Assembly (NCBI RefSeq): GCF_011170125.1
Contig: NZ_BLLN01000001.1
Coordinates: forward strand, 248,001-312,000
Source: Streptomyces diastaticus subsp. diastaticus
Lineage (GTDB): Bacteria; Actinomycetota; Actinomycetes; Streptomycetales; Streptomycetaceae
DNA: 64,000 nt
Reading direction: 5' to 3'
In this document: piece after piece, positions 41,354 to 49,331 of the stretch
Layout: each line of letters begins with the position of its first letter
Position numbering within the stretch: the stretch's first letter is position 1
The notes under the pieces: model-generated
Databases searched by the model: none
Seen by the model: the letters and a program-made list of their open reading frames with translations, nothing else
Told to the model about the DNA's origin: nothing
Position numbers and translations under genes: made by a program

Positions 41354-43108
41354 ATGAAGATCCACAAGTACGACACCGTCATCGTCGGCGCCGGCGGCGC
41401 CGGCATGCGCGCCGCCATCGAGGCGACGAAGCGCAGCCGCACCGCCGTGCTGACCAAGCTCTACCCGACCCGCTCCCACACCGGCGCGGCCCAGGGCGGC
41501 ATGGCCGCCGCCCTCGCCAACGTCGAGGACGACAACTGGGAGTGGCACACCTTCGACACGGTCAAGGGCGGTGACTACCTGGTCGACCAGGACGCCGCGG
41601 AGATCCTGGCGAAGGAGGCCATCGACGCGGTCCTGGACCTCGAGAAGATGGGCCTGCCGTTCAACCGGACGCCCGAGGGCCGGATCGACCAGCGCCGCTT
41701 CGGCGGTCACACCCGCAGCCACGGCGAGGCCCCGGTCCGCCGCGCGTGCTACGCGGCCGACCGCACCGGCCACATGATCCTCCAGACGCTGTACCAGAAC
41801 TGCGTCAAGGAGGGCGTGGAGTTCTTCAACGAGTTCTACGTCCTGGACCAGCTCATCACCGAGGTCGACGGGGTCAAGAAGTCCGCCGGCGTCGTCGCCT
41901 ACGAGCTGGCCACCGGCGAGATCCACGTCTTCCAGGCCAAGTCGGTCGTCTACGCCTCCGGCGGCACCGGCAAGTTCTTCAAGGTGACGTCGAACGCGCA
42001 CACCCTGACCGGTGACGGCCAGGCCGCCTGCTTCCGCCGGGGCCTGCCGCTGGAGGACATGGAGTTCTTCCAGTTCCACCCGACCGGCATCTGGCGCATG
42101 GGCATCCTCCTGACCGAGGGCGCCCGCGGTGAGGGCGGCATCCTCCGCAACAAGGACGGCGAGCGCTTCATGGAGAAGTACGCGCCCGTCATGAAGGACC
42201 TCGCCTCGCGCGACGTCGTCTCCCGCTCCATCTACACGGAGATCCGCGAGGGCCGCGGCTGCGGTCCCGAGGGCGACCACGTCTTCCTGGACCTCACCCA
42301 CCTGCCGCCGGAGCAGCTGGACGCGAAGCTCCCGGACATCACCGAGTTCGCGCGCACCTACCTCGGCATCGAGCCCTACACGGACCCGATCCCGATCCAG
42401 CCGACCGCGCACTACGCCATGGGCGGCATCCCCACCAACGTCCAGGGTGAGGTCCTCGCGGACAACACCACGGTCGTCCCGGGCCTGTACGCCGCCGGCG
42501 AGGTCGCCTGCGTCTCGGTGCACGGCGCCAACCGCCTCGGCACCAACTCGCTGCTCGACATCAACGTCTTCGGCCGCCGGGCCGGCATCGCCGCCGCCGA
42601 GTACTCCCACAGCAACGACTTCGTGGAGCTGCCGGAGGACCCGGCCGCCCAGGTGATCGAGCAGGTGGAGCGGCTGCGGGACTCCAAGGGCACGGAGCGC
42701 GTCACCGAGCTGCGCACCGAGCTCCAGGAGACGATGGACGCCAACGTCATGGTCTTCCGCACCGAGCAGACCATCAAGACGGCCGTGGACAAGATCGCCG
42801 AGCTGCGCGCCCGGTACAAGAACGTCTCCGTCCAGGACAAGGGCCGGCGCTTCAACACCGACCTGCTGGAGGCCATCGAGCTGGGTAACCTGCTCGACCT
42901 GGCCGAGGTCATGGCGCAGTCCGCCCTCGCCCGCAAGGAGTCGCGCGGCGGCCACTACCGCGAGGACTTCCCGAACCGCGACGACGTCAACTTCATGCGC
43001 CACACCATGGCGTACCGCGAGGTCGGCGACGACGGCCAGGAGTCGATCCGGCTCGACTACAAGCCGGTCGTCCAGACCCGCTACCAGCCGATGGAGCGTA
43101 AGTACTGA
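41354..43108 (+). CDS. sdhA: Succinate dehydrogenase flavoprotein subunit SdhA
   Basis: 584 residues, oxidising succinate to fumarate. The FAD fold begins DTVIVGAGGAGMRAAIEAT. The covalent flavin His is in TRSHTGAAQGGMAAAL, and the active-site segment reads FGGHTRSHGEAPVRRACYAA. Substrate-binding residues recur at FQFHPTGIWRMGILLTEG, and the C-terminal FAD contacts are in PGLYAAGEVACVSVHGANRL and LGTNSLLDINVFGRR. Length and domain order are those of aerobic SdhA. The stop overlaps the sdhB start by one base (TGATG). Confidence 0.98.
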   Translation: MKIHKYDTVIVGAGGAGMRAAIEATKRSRTAVLTKLYPTRSHTGAAQGGMAAALANVEDDNWEWHTFDTVKGGDYLVDQDAAEILAKEAIDAVLDLEKMGLPFNRTPEGRIDQRRFGGHTRSHGEAPVRRACYAADRTGHMILQTLYQNCVKEGVEFFNEFYVLDQLITEVDGVKKSAGVVAYELATGEIHVFQAKSVVYASGGTGKFFKVTSNAHTLTGDGQAACFRRGLPLEDMEFFQFHPTGIWRMGILLTEGARGEGGILRNKDGERFMEKYAPVMKDLASRDVVSRSIYTEIREGRGCGPEGDHVFLDLTHLPPEQLDAKLPDITEFARTYLGIEPYTDPIPIQPTAHYAMGGIPTNVQGEVLADNTTVVPGLYAAGEVACVSVHGANRLGTNSLLDINVFGRRAGIAAAEYSHSNDFVELPEDPAAQVIEQVERLRDSKGTERVTELRTELQETMDANVMVFRTEQTIKTAVDKIAELRARYKNVSVQDKGRRFNTDLLEAIELGNLLDLAEVMAQSALARKESRGGHYREDFPNRDDVNFMRHTMAYREVGDDGQESIRLDYKPVVQTRYQPMERKY

Positions 43109-43866
43109 TGGCTACCCCCGTACTCGACAAGCCGGTCCAGGACGCCACCGCGTCGCACCTGATCACGATCACGCTGCGCGTGCGCCGGTTCAACCCCGAG
43201 GTCTCCGACGAGGTCGCCTGGGAGGACTTCGCGCTGGAGATCGACCCCAAGGAGCGGGTCCTCGACGCGCTCCACAAGGTCAAGTGGGAGATGGACGGGA
43301 CGCTGACGTTCCGCCGCTCCTGCGCCCACGGCATCTGCGGCTCCGACGCCATGCGCATCAACGGCCGCAACCGTCTCGCGTGCAAGACGCTGATCAAGGA
43401 CATCAACCCCGAGAAGCCCATCACGGTCGAGCCCATCAAGGGCCTCGCGGTCCTCAAGGACCTCGTGGTGGACATGGAGCCGTTCTTCCAGGCGTACCGG
43501 GACGTCATGCCGTTCCTGGTCACCAAGGGGAACGAGCCGACCCGGGAGCGCCTGCAGTCGGCCGAGGACCGCGAGCGGTTCGACGACACCACCAAGTGCA
43601 TCCTGTGCGCCGCGTGCACCTCGTCGTGCCCGGTCTTCTGGAACGACGGCCAGTACTTCGGTCCGGCCGCCATCGTCAACGCCCACCGCTTCATCTTCGA
43701 CTCGCGTGACGAGGCCGGCGAGCAGCGGCTGGAGATCCTCAACGACAAGGACGGCGTGTGGCGCTGCCGCACCACGTTCAACTGCACGGACGCCTGCCCG
43801 CGCGGTATCGAGGTGACCAAGGCGATCGCCGAGGTCAAGAAGGCGCTCATCACGCGCCGCTACTGA
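43108..43866 (+). CDS. sdhB: Succinate dehydrogenase iron-sulfur subunit SdhB
   Basis: 252 residues carrying three Fe-S clusters between FAD and quinone. The [2Fe-2S] ligands are in SCAHGICGSDAMRINGRNRL plus the following Cys. The [4Fe-4S] motif is CILCAACTSSCPVFW. The [3Fe-4S] region is CRTTFNCTDACPRGIEVTKA, with the third Cys pattern closing the set. All cysteines are intact. The gene overlaps sdhA by one base and ends the operon; a perfect 12-bp terminator hairpin follows 37 bp later. Confidence 0.98.
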   Translation: MATPVLDKPVQDATASHLITITLRVRRFNPEVSDEVAWEDFALEIDPKERVLDALHKVKWEMDGTLTFRRSCAHGICGSDAMRINGRNRLACKTLIKDINPEKPITVEPIKGLAVLKDLVVDMEPFFQAYRDVMPFLVTKGNEPTRERLQSAEDRERFDDTTKCILCAACTSSCPVFWNDGQYFGPAAIVNAHRFIFDSRDEAGEQRLEILNDKDGVWRCRTTFNCTDACPRGIEVTKAIAEVKKALITRRY

Positions 43867-43903
43867 GCCTCCCCCAGGGACCCGCTCAGAGCCCTGCTCA
43901 GGC

Positions 43904-43946
43904 CCGAAGGCCCCGTTCCCGGTACGTCCGGGGGCGGGGCCTTCGG
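43904..43946 (+). terminator. Terminator of the sdhCDAB operon
   Basis: CCGAAGGCCCCG (43904-43915) and CGGGGCCTTCGG (43935-43946) form a perfect 12-bp stem with a 19-nt loop, 37 bp after the sdhB stop. Confidence 0.85.
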
Positions 43947-43965
43947 CATACCCGGGGCAGCTTTC

Positions 43966-44024
43966 TTGAACATGTTCAAAAAGAGGTCTACCGTCACGCG
44001 TGACAGCTTTTTGAACACGTTCAA
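43966..44024 (+). promoter_or_regulatory. Promoter bracketed by two palindromic operators (TetR-type)
   Basis: TTGAACATGTTCAA (43966-43979) and TTGAACACGTTCAA (44011-44024) are near-identical 14-bp palindromes with centres 45 bp apart and similar flanks (CTTT on the left, AAG on the right). The first half of operator 1 is also the -35 box TTGAAC; 17 bp later is the -10 box TACCGT (43989-43994). Operator 2 covers the region just after the expected start point near 44001. This is a textbook repression layout. The third gene of the unit encodes a TetR protein, the likely ligand-responsive repressor. Confidence 0.82.
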
Positions 44025-44038
44025 GAAGGGTGGGGCAC

Positions 44039-44461
44039 ATGGACCTCACAGTGGTCTCGTACGCCGTCTACCTGTTCGTCAGCATCGCCCTGACGATCTG
44101 GGTGGCCCGGACGCTGAGCCGCAACGGCCGCCTCTTCATCGCCGACGTGCTGCACGGCGACGAGCGGCTGGCCGACGCCGTCAACCACCTCCTGGTGGTC
44201 GGCTTCTACCTCGTCAACCTCGGTTTCGTCGCCCTCTACCTGCGCGGCGGCGACGAGATCGCCTCCACCGCCGCCCTCTTCGAGGAACTCTCCGCCAAGC
44301 TCGGCGTCGTCCTGCTCGTCCTCGGCGTCCTCCACCTCGGCAACGTCTGGGTCCTCTCCAAGATCCGCCGCCGCGGCATCCGCGACCAGGAGACGCACCC
44401 GCCGGTCACCCCCGACGGCCACCTGGCCCCCGGCCCGTTCGCGGCCCCGGCCAAGGGCTGA
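44039..44461 (+). CDS. Small integral membrane protein of a TetR-controlled unit
   Basis: 140 residues with about three helices: MDLTVVSYAVYLFVSIALTI, HLLVVGFYLVNLGFVALYL and [20 protein letters not shown], and a basic cytoplasmic C-terminus (KIRRRGIRDQE). I do not recognise the family with confidence; such three-span proteins are listed as hypothetical in many actinomycetes. ATG 44039 is preceded by AAGGGTGGGG. It is the first gene after the double operator and is followed 5 bp later by the DCC protein gene, so it is made only when the repressor is released. Its coinduction with a thiol-disulfide-type protein suggests a membrane stress or redox role. Confidence 0.8.
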   Translation: MDLTVVSYAVYLFVSIALTIWVARTLSRNGRLFIADVLHGDERLADAVNHLLVVGFYLVNLGFVALYLRGGDEIASTAALFEELSAKLGVVLLVLGVLHLGNVWVLSKIRRRGIRDQETHPPVTPDGHLAPGPFAAPAKG

Positions 44462-44466
44462 CCCCG

Positions 44467-44943
44467 GTGCCCGCCACCCGCCGGCCCGTACGGCGGCTGA
44501 CCGTGCTCTACGACGCCGGGTGCCCGCTCTGCACCCAGCTGCGCGGCCGGCTGGAACGCCGCCGCCGGCTCGTCCCGCTCGACCTGGTCCCGGCCGGGTC
44601 CGAGCGGGCCAGGGAGCTGCTGCCGGGCCTGGACCACGCGGCCACCCTGGACGAGATCACCGTGGTGGGCGACGGCGGCCAGGTCTTCCGGGGGACGGCG
44701 GCCTGGATCACCGTCCTGTGGGCCCTGGACGGCTACCGCGCCCTCGCCCACCGCCTCGCCACCACCACCTCCGGCGCCCTCCTGGCCCGGGGCGCGGTCC
44801 TGGCCGCCGCCCGCCTGCGGGAGACCACCCGGCAGCGGGGCGGGGCCAGTCACCCGGCCACGGACGGCTGGCGGTACGACCCCCGTACGGGCTGGGTCTT
44901 CGAGCCCCCGGGGTGCGACACGACCTGCCCGGCGGACGGCTAG
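44467..44943 (+). CDS. DCC-family thiol-disulfide oxidoreductase-like protein (DUF393)
   Basis: 158 residues. The N-terminal domain has the DUF393 signature LTVLYDAGCPLCTQLRGRLE, a thioredoxin-fold active-site-like CPLC after the conserved Asp. DLVPAGSERARELLPGL, EITVVGDGGQVFRGTAAW and the following ALDGYRALAHRLATT fit the DCC family. A basic C-terminal part includes WRYDPRTGWVFEPPG and two Cys residues near the end (GCDTTCPADG). The GTG start is 5 bp after the preceding stop. It probably acts in the cytoplasm, with function in thiol exchange inferred from the motif only. Its TAG stop doubles as the -10 box of the TetR gene. Confidence 0.85.
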   Translation: MPATRRPVRRLTVLYDAGCPLCTQLRGRLERRRRLVPLDLVPAGSERARELLPGLDHAATLDEITVVGDGGQVFRGTAAWITVLWALDGYRALAHRLATTTSGALLARGAVLAAARLRETTRQRGGASHPATDGWRYDPRTGWVFEPPGCDTTCPADG

Positions 44944-44953
44944 GCTCGGCCGC

Positions 44954-45823
44954 GTGGCAGGCAAGAAGACCAGCGAGGAACACGACGGGGCGAGCGCGCG
45001 GGGGGCGGCCGCCCCGTCGGCACCGGCGGGTACGGCGGACCCGGCGGCCAAGGAGCCGGACGGCCGGACCGCCAAGAGCGAGCAGACCCGCACCCTGATC
45101 CTGGAGACGGCCCTGCGCCTCTTCCAGGAGCGCGGCTTCGACAGGACCACGATGCGCGCCATCGCCCGCGAGGCCGGCGTCTCCACCGGCAGCGCGTACT
45201 ACTACTTCGCCTCCAAGGAACACCTGGTCCAGGGCTTCTACGACCGCATCGCCGAGGAACACCGGGCGGCCGTGGCCCCCGTCCTCGCGCGCGGGACGGG
45301 CCTGGAGGAGCGCTTCGCCGGGGTCCTCACCGCCTGGCTCGACATCGCGGCCCCGTACCACGAGTTCGCCGCCCAGTTCTTCAAGAACGCCGCCGACCCC
45401 GCCAGCCCCCTGAGCCCCTTCTCCACCGACTCCTCCCCCGCCCGCGACGCCGCCATCGCCATCCAGCGCGAGGTCCTCACCGGCTCCCGTACGAAGGTTC
45501 CCGCCGAACTGGCGGCCGTTTTGCCCGAGTTGATGTGGCTGGCCCAGATGGGCCTGGTCCTCTACTGGGTCTTCGACTCCTCCGAGAACACCGAGCGCAG
45601 CCACCGCCTCGCCGTCCGAGGCGCCCGCCTCACCGCCCGAGGCGTGGCCCTGTCCCGTTTCCGGGTCCTACGGCCGCTGGTGCACGAGGTCCACGAACTG
45701 CTGATGGACTTCCTGCCGGGGGCGAGCGAGACGATCAGCGCGAAGGGGCGGCGGAAGGTGAACGGGGAGGGGGCGGGACCCAGCGGAACGGACGAGCCGG
45801 ACGAGAGCCCCGGCACCGGCTGA
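44954..45823 (+). CDS. TetR-family transcriptional repressor
   Basis: 289 residues. A polar Ala/Gly/Glu-rich extension of 40 residues precedes the DNA-binding domain: LILETALRLFQERGFDRTTM, RAIAREAGVSTGSAYYYFAS and KEHLVQGFYDRI. The ligand-binding domain (EFAAQFFKNAADPASPLSPF, LPELMWLAQMGLVLYWVFDS) is hydrophobic enough for a fatty-acid or lipophilic effector, and the SSENTERSHRL segment is seen in TetR regulators of lipid genes. A TAGGCT box (44941-44946) starts on the preceding stop codon and the GTG is 7 nt after it, giving a separate leaderless transcript. The obvious targets are the two palindromes at 43966 and 44011. Confidence 0.9.
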   Translation: MAGKKTSEEHDGASARGAAAPSAPAGTADPAAKEPDGRTAKSEQTRTLILETALRLFQERGFDRTTMRAIAREAGVSTGSAYYYFASKEHLVQGFYDRIAEEHRAAVAPVLARGTGLEERFAGVLTAWLDIAAPYHEFAAQFFKNAADPASPLSPFSTDSSPARDAAIAIQREVLTGSRTKVPAELAAVLPELMWLAQMGLVLYWVFDSSENTERSHRLAVRGARLTARGVALSRFRVLRPLVHEVHELLMDFLPGASETISAKGRRKVNGEGAGPSGTDEPDESPGTG

Positions 45824-46033
45824 GGGCCGGTCCTCCCGCCGAGGCCGGACCGACGCGCGGCAGCCAGGTCCCGTCCCCGGCGGACCGTGCCGGCCTCCCC
45901 GCACAGCGGTACGGCCCTCAGCCGGCGGAACCGGCGCGCGATGGTCAGGGACGCCCCGCGGGGCGCTTCCGAGGGGAACCGGCTTCGCGTCCTCGTCACC
46001 GCTGACGTCGAGGTGTCGCCGCGGCGGCCCCGA

Positions 46034-46351
46034 TCAGGACGGGTCTTCTCGCTGCCACAGCATTTCCAGCCCGAGCACGATCGCGCACAACACCGCCAGC
46101 GATCCGGGCCCGGCCACGAACATCACGTGGATCACGGTGCTGTCGTCAGGGAGGAAGAGGTCCACCCAGCCCAGGGCCAGGGAGAAGGCCGTGGCGACTC
46201 CCCCGATGCGGGAAGACCATTCGAAGAGGCTTGCCTGCCAGGGCTTCGACGCGGCGGAATCCCTGGACCGCACGTCGATGCTGAAGAAGATCAGCAGAAC
46301 GGCGAGGAAGGAGATCAGGCTGACCATGTCGGACGACGGCATCGAGCGCAC
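46034..46351 (-). CDS. Small membrane protein (105 aa)
   Basis: A hydrophobic protein with three predicted helices: VSLISFLAVLLIFFSIDVRS, EWSSRIGGVATAFSLALGWV and VIHVMFVAGPGSLAVLCAIV. There is a short charged tail (EMLWQREDPS). Codon and base use are less G/C-biased than the neighbouring genes, which suggests a more recently acquired or weakly selected gene. ATG 46351 or ATG 46327. No family recognised; a position between the TetR gene and the HATPase gene gives no hint of function. Confidence 0.68.
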   Translation of the reverse strand: MRSMPSSDMVSLISFLAVLLIFFSIDVRSRDSAASKPWQASLFEWSSRIGGVATAFSLALGWVDLFLPDDSTVIHVMFVAGPGSLAVLCAIVLGLEMLWQREDPS

Positions 46352-46805
46352 AGGGCGACCCTAGCCCGCGACCTCGCACACCCGGCGTCACGGCACGTGG
46401 TCCCGCGGCGAACGGCGACGCCCCGGCCGCCGGAGTGCCGGCGCCGTCGCGCCGAGGGGGTTCTGCGAGGCGCCGCCCCCGTCGACGTCGAGGGCTCCTC
46501 GCGGAGACGTTCGTACAGGGCCGGTGCCGGGCGGGGGCGGCGATCTCCTCGCGGCGTCGCGCGGCCACGTGGAGGACGGCGCGTGTGGCCTCGCGCCCGC
46601 GCGACCGGCCGCGCCAGAAGCGGGGGGAGTCGATCCGGCCCACGGCGAGGGAGCGGTGGCTCCGGCCGCCTTCCGCACGTGGACGGCCAGGGCCCAGTGC
46701 AGCCGGACGCGGTGGCGCCCGCGGCGAGCAGCATGAACAGGCGGGCGGCGATGCCCCGGCGCCGTCCCCGGGCCGGGGGCGCGGCGGCGGGACCGCCGGC
46801 CTCTC
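46352..46805. other. Gap, no gene supported
   Basis: About 450 bp with Arg/Pro/Gly-rich translations in all frames. A leftward stretch (about 46730-46680) resembles a lipoprotein signal (RLFMLLAAGATASGCTG), but no open protein with normal composition follows. A decayed gene is possible. Confidence 0.4.
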
Positions 46806-47264
46806 TCACCGGCCCACCGTCGCCAGCGCCCACACCGTCTTCCCGTACCGCCCCCGGTCGCGGACGCCCCACGCCTCGGAGAGGGCGGCGACGAGGGAGC
46901 GGGCGTGGCCGGGCAGGAGCTCGCCGGGAGGGGGCGCGGGGGCGGGGAGCCGGCCGGCGGCGTCGGGCTCGGGGGCGGGGAGGACGGCCTCGTCGGGGAG
47001 GCCGTCGGAGACCTCGACGAGGCAGGAGCCGTGGGCGAGGACGGTGACGGCGACCTCGAAGTCGGGCTCGTCGCGGGGACCGTGCAGCACGGTGTCGGCG
47101 GCCAGCTCGGAGACGAGCAGGACCGCCTCCTCGCGTACCGCACTCCCCGCCGGGTGCCCCCAGCGGCCCAGATGTTCCCCGGTCCGTTGCCTGGCCTCGC
47201 CCACCGAAGCGGGGTGCCGGGGCAGCCGGAACGCCTTGCGTCTCAGCACAACCGACTCCGTCAT
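46806..47264 (-). CDS. Anti-sigma-type HATPase protein (RsbW-like)
   Basis: 152 residues with the single HATPase_c_2 domain of Streptomyces serine-kinase-like anti-sigma regulators: FRLPRHPASVGEARQRTGEH at the N-terminus and REEAVLLVSELAADTVLHGP carrying the N-box (usually ELxxNAxxH; here ELAADTVLH with Asp replacing the Asn). CLVEVSDGLPDE is the G1-box region (DxG). The remaining G2 region is present but atypical (PPGELLPGHARSLVAALSEA). The altered N-box could weaken ATP binding, so kinase activity is doubtful. ATG 47264. No sigma factor or STAS gene is adjacent; the ECF sigma genes in this window use other partners. Confidence 0.82.
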   Translation of the reverse strand: MTESVVLRRKAFRLPRHPASVGEARQRTGEHLGRWGHPAGSAVREEAVLLVSELAADTVLHGPRDEPDFEVAVTVLAHGSCLVEVSDGLPDEAVLPAPEPDAAGRLPAPAPPPGELLPGHARSLVAALSEAWGVRDRGRYGKTVWALATVGR

Positions 47265-47430
47265 CCCCACAGTGCACACAATTCCCTCACATGACGCAAC
47301 GTCACGCACGTCACGGAAGGGTCGCGGGCCGCCCCGGAGCACTCCGGAACGGCCCGGGGGCGGCGACCCTCGATCGGACGGGCGGCGGGCGGCACGACGC
47401 GCCCACGCCCCGCCGAAGGGGTCGGAAGGG

Positions 47431-48885
47431 TCAGCTCCGCTTGGCGGCGAGCTGGACGATCGTGATGTCGGAGGGGGCGCCGACCCGGACCGGCGGGCCC
47501 CAGGCGCCCGCGCCGCGGGAGACGTAGAGCTGGGTGTCGCCGTAGCGCTCCAGTCCCTCGACGGTCGGGTTGGCGAGGCCGGCGACGAGGTTGCCGGGCC
47601 AGAGCTGACCGCCGTGGGTGTGGCCGGAGAGCTGGAGGTCGACGCCGTGTTCGACCGCCTCCTCGATGACGATCGGCTGGTGGGCGAGGAGGACGCTGGC
47701 CCTGGACCGGTCCCGGTCACCGAGGGCGCGGACGAAGTCGGGGCCCTGGCCGTAGCTCTCGCCCGCGACGTCGTTGACCCCGGCGAGGTCGAAGCCGGCC
47801 TTCTCCACGCGGGCGTTCTCCAGCGGGCGCAGCCCCAGCTCGCGGACGTGGTCGACCCACTGGGCGGCGCCGGAGAAGTACTCGTGGTTGCCGGTGACGA
47901 AGTAACTGCCGTCGCGGGCCCGCAGCTGGGCGAGGGGTTCGGCGGCGTGGCCCAGTTCCGCGACGGTGCCGTCGACCAGGTCGCCGACGACGGCGACGAG
48001 GTCGGGCTGGGCGGAGTTGATCGTGTCGACGATCCGCTGGGTGTGCCCCCGGCCGAGGATCGGGCCGAGGTGGACGTCGCTGACGACGGCGATGCGGTAG
48101 CCGTGGGCGGCGCGCGGCAGCGTGGCCAGCGGCACCGTGACGTGCTTCAGCCTGGGTCCGCGCAGCACGCCGTACGTTCCGGCGCCGACCGTGCCGAGGG
48201 CGACGGCGGCGGCCGTCCCGCCGACGATCCGGGAGACGAAGAGGCGGCGGGAGGGGGTGGGGCGCGGCTTCGGGTCCGGGTCGCCGGGCGGCAGGGTGCC
48301 GGCGGGCGGCGCCGGGGGCGCCAGGGCGGCCTCGGTGGCCGGCTCGGCGACGGCGCAGCCGCCGGTGGCGGTGCCGGTCCCGGTCGCGGCGGGCTCACCA
48401 GACGTGGCGGCGCCGGTCCCGGTCGCGGCGGGCTCACCAGACGTGGCGGTGCCGGTCCCGGTCGCGGCGGGCTCACCGGACGTGGCGGCGCCGGTGGAGT
48501 CCGCCGGCACCGAGGGTTCGGCGGGCGCGTCAGGGGCCGCTGGGCCGGTGTCACGCTCCCGCTCCTGCGGTGCCCTCACGCGCAGCAGCACCGGACGGAC
48601 CAGCTCGCCGGCGAGGAGCGCCAGCAGCAGGTAGAGGAAGACGGCGGCCCAGAGGTAGCCGGGCCAGGCGATGATCTGCTTCAGCAGGAACGGCAGCCCG
48701 GAGCGGCCCGTGGCGAAGGCGCCGACGAACAGGACCGGGCCGAGGACGAGGAGCGCCGTGGCGACGCGGCGCACGGGGGAGCCGGGCCGGGTGGTGTCCC
48801 GGACCACGCGGCGCCAGACGTACCAGTGCAGGGCCACCAGCGAGGCCAGGACGGCGCAGGCGACGACGACGAAGAGGGGGTTCAT
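47431..48885 (-). CDS. Membrane metallophosphoesterase
   Basis: 484 residues. The N-terminal half has four hydrophobic segments (NPLFVVVACAVLASLVALHW, LLVLGPVLFVGAFATGR, IIAWPGYLWAAVFLYLLLAL, and RLFVSRIVGGTAAAVALGT). A Thr/Ala/Gly linker holds three identical 13-residue repeats. The C-terminal catalytic domain has the calcineurin-like metal motifs: VVSDVHLGPILGRGH, DLVAVVGDLVDGTVAEL, YFVTGNHEYFSGA, ASVLLAHQPIVIEEAVEHG and LSGHTHGGQLWPG. It resembles membrane-bound YkuE/YaeI-type enzymes that hydrolyse lipid or nucleotide phosphodiesters. ATG 48885. It is near the envelope genes SCO4848-type and dac. Confidence 0.92.
   Translation of the reverse strand: MNPLFVVVACAVLASLVALHWYVWRRVVRDTTRPGSPVRRVATALLVLGPVLFVGAFATGRSGLPFLLKQIIAWPGYLWAAVFLYLLLALLAGELVRPVLLRVRAPQERERDTGPAAPDAPAEPSVPADSTGAATSGEPAATGTGTATSGEPAATGTGAATSGEPAATGTGTATGGCAVAEPATEAALAPPAPPAGTLPPGDPDPKPRPTPSRRLFVSRIVGGTAAAVALGTVGAGTYGVLRGPRLKHVTVPLATLPRAAHGYRIAVVSDVHLGPILGRGHTQRIVDTINSAQPDLVAVVGDLVDGTVAELGHAAEPLAQLRARDGSYFVTGNHEYFSGAAQWVDHVRELGLRPLENARVEKAGFDLAGVNDVAGESYGQGPDFVRALGDRDRSRASVLLAHQPIVIEEAVEHGVDLQLSGHTHGGQLWPGNLVAGLANPTVEGLERYGDTQLYVSRGAGAWGPPVRVGAPSDITIVQLAAKRS
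48376..48492 (-). repeat. Three tandem 39-bp units inside the metallophosphoesterase gene
   Basis: Units at 48376-48414, 48415-48453 and 48454-48492, almost identical at DNA level, encode a repeated 13-residue linker (TSGEPAATGTG plus two residues). The unit length is a multiple of three, so expansion or contraction keeps the frame. Likely a variable-number repeat between strains. Confidence 0.85.
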
Positions 48886-48907
48886 GGCGCTCGTTCGGTC
48901 CTCGGGG

Positions 48908-49195
48908 TCAGGTGGTGGGGCCGGGCGGGGCAGGGCGGGAGAGAGGGGCGCCGTTCTTCTCACGCCGCAGGGCGCGCAGGCCGCGCAACCCGATGACTCC
49001 CACGGCCGTCCCCAGGAGGAAGGACGTCACGGCCAGCAGCAGGTGGACCCAGAAGTAACCGGTGGGGTCACCGGCGGCGTCGAAGGCGAGCCCGCTCGCG
49101 TCGTTCCAGAGATTCTTGACGAAGGTGACCCAGATGAACCAGCTCCACACCCCGAAGGCGAGCAGGAACCAGGAGACCGGGCGGCTGAGCTTCAT
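48908..49195 (-). CDS. SCO4848-family membrane protein
   Basis: A 95-residue protein with two helices: SRPVSWFLLAFGVWSWFIW and YFWVHLLLAVTSFLLGTAVG, joined by VTFVKNLWNDASGLAFD. It corresponds to a conserved actinobacterial family named after S. coelicolor SCO4848; function unknown. ATG 49195 has GATACT 6 nt upstream, so the transcript may be leaderless. It is divergent from the D-alanyl-D-alanine carboxypeptidase gene (136 bp apart), a pairing I recall as conserved in Streptomyces, and is 22 bp upstream of the metallophosphoesterase in the same direction. Confidence 0.85.
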   Translation of the reverse strand: MKLSRPVSWFLLAFGVWSWFIWVTFVKNLWNDASGLAFDAAGDPTGYFWVHLLLAVTSFLLGTAVGVIGLRGLRALRREKNGAPLSRPAPPGPTT

Positions 49196-49331
49196 ACGCC
49201 CAGTATCGCGGCCCGGCTCCGCCTCCCCGCGCCGGGGTCGGGAGCCGGTGGCAGGCGTTCCGCTCGGGGCGGTACGCGATCGGACGACGGAGGCGCAGAC
49301 AGTATTCGCCCGTACCTGTACGTTCTCGATC

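Noticed and set aside
40742..43003. A 753-codon minus-strand frame opposite sdhD/sdhA
   Set aside because: Classic antisense shadow of highly biased sdh genes; sdh motifs are unambiguous on the plus strand.
46315..47277. Minus frame with a lipoprotein-like segment (MLLAAGATASGC)
   Set aside because: The hydrophobic stretch is within an Arg/Pro-rich frame which overlaps the HATPase gene; not a plausible protein as a whole.
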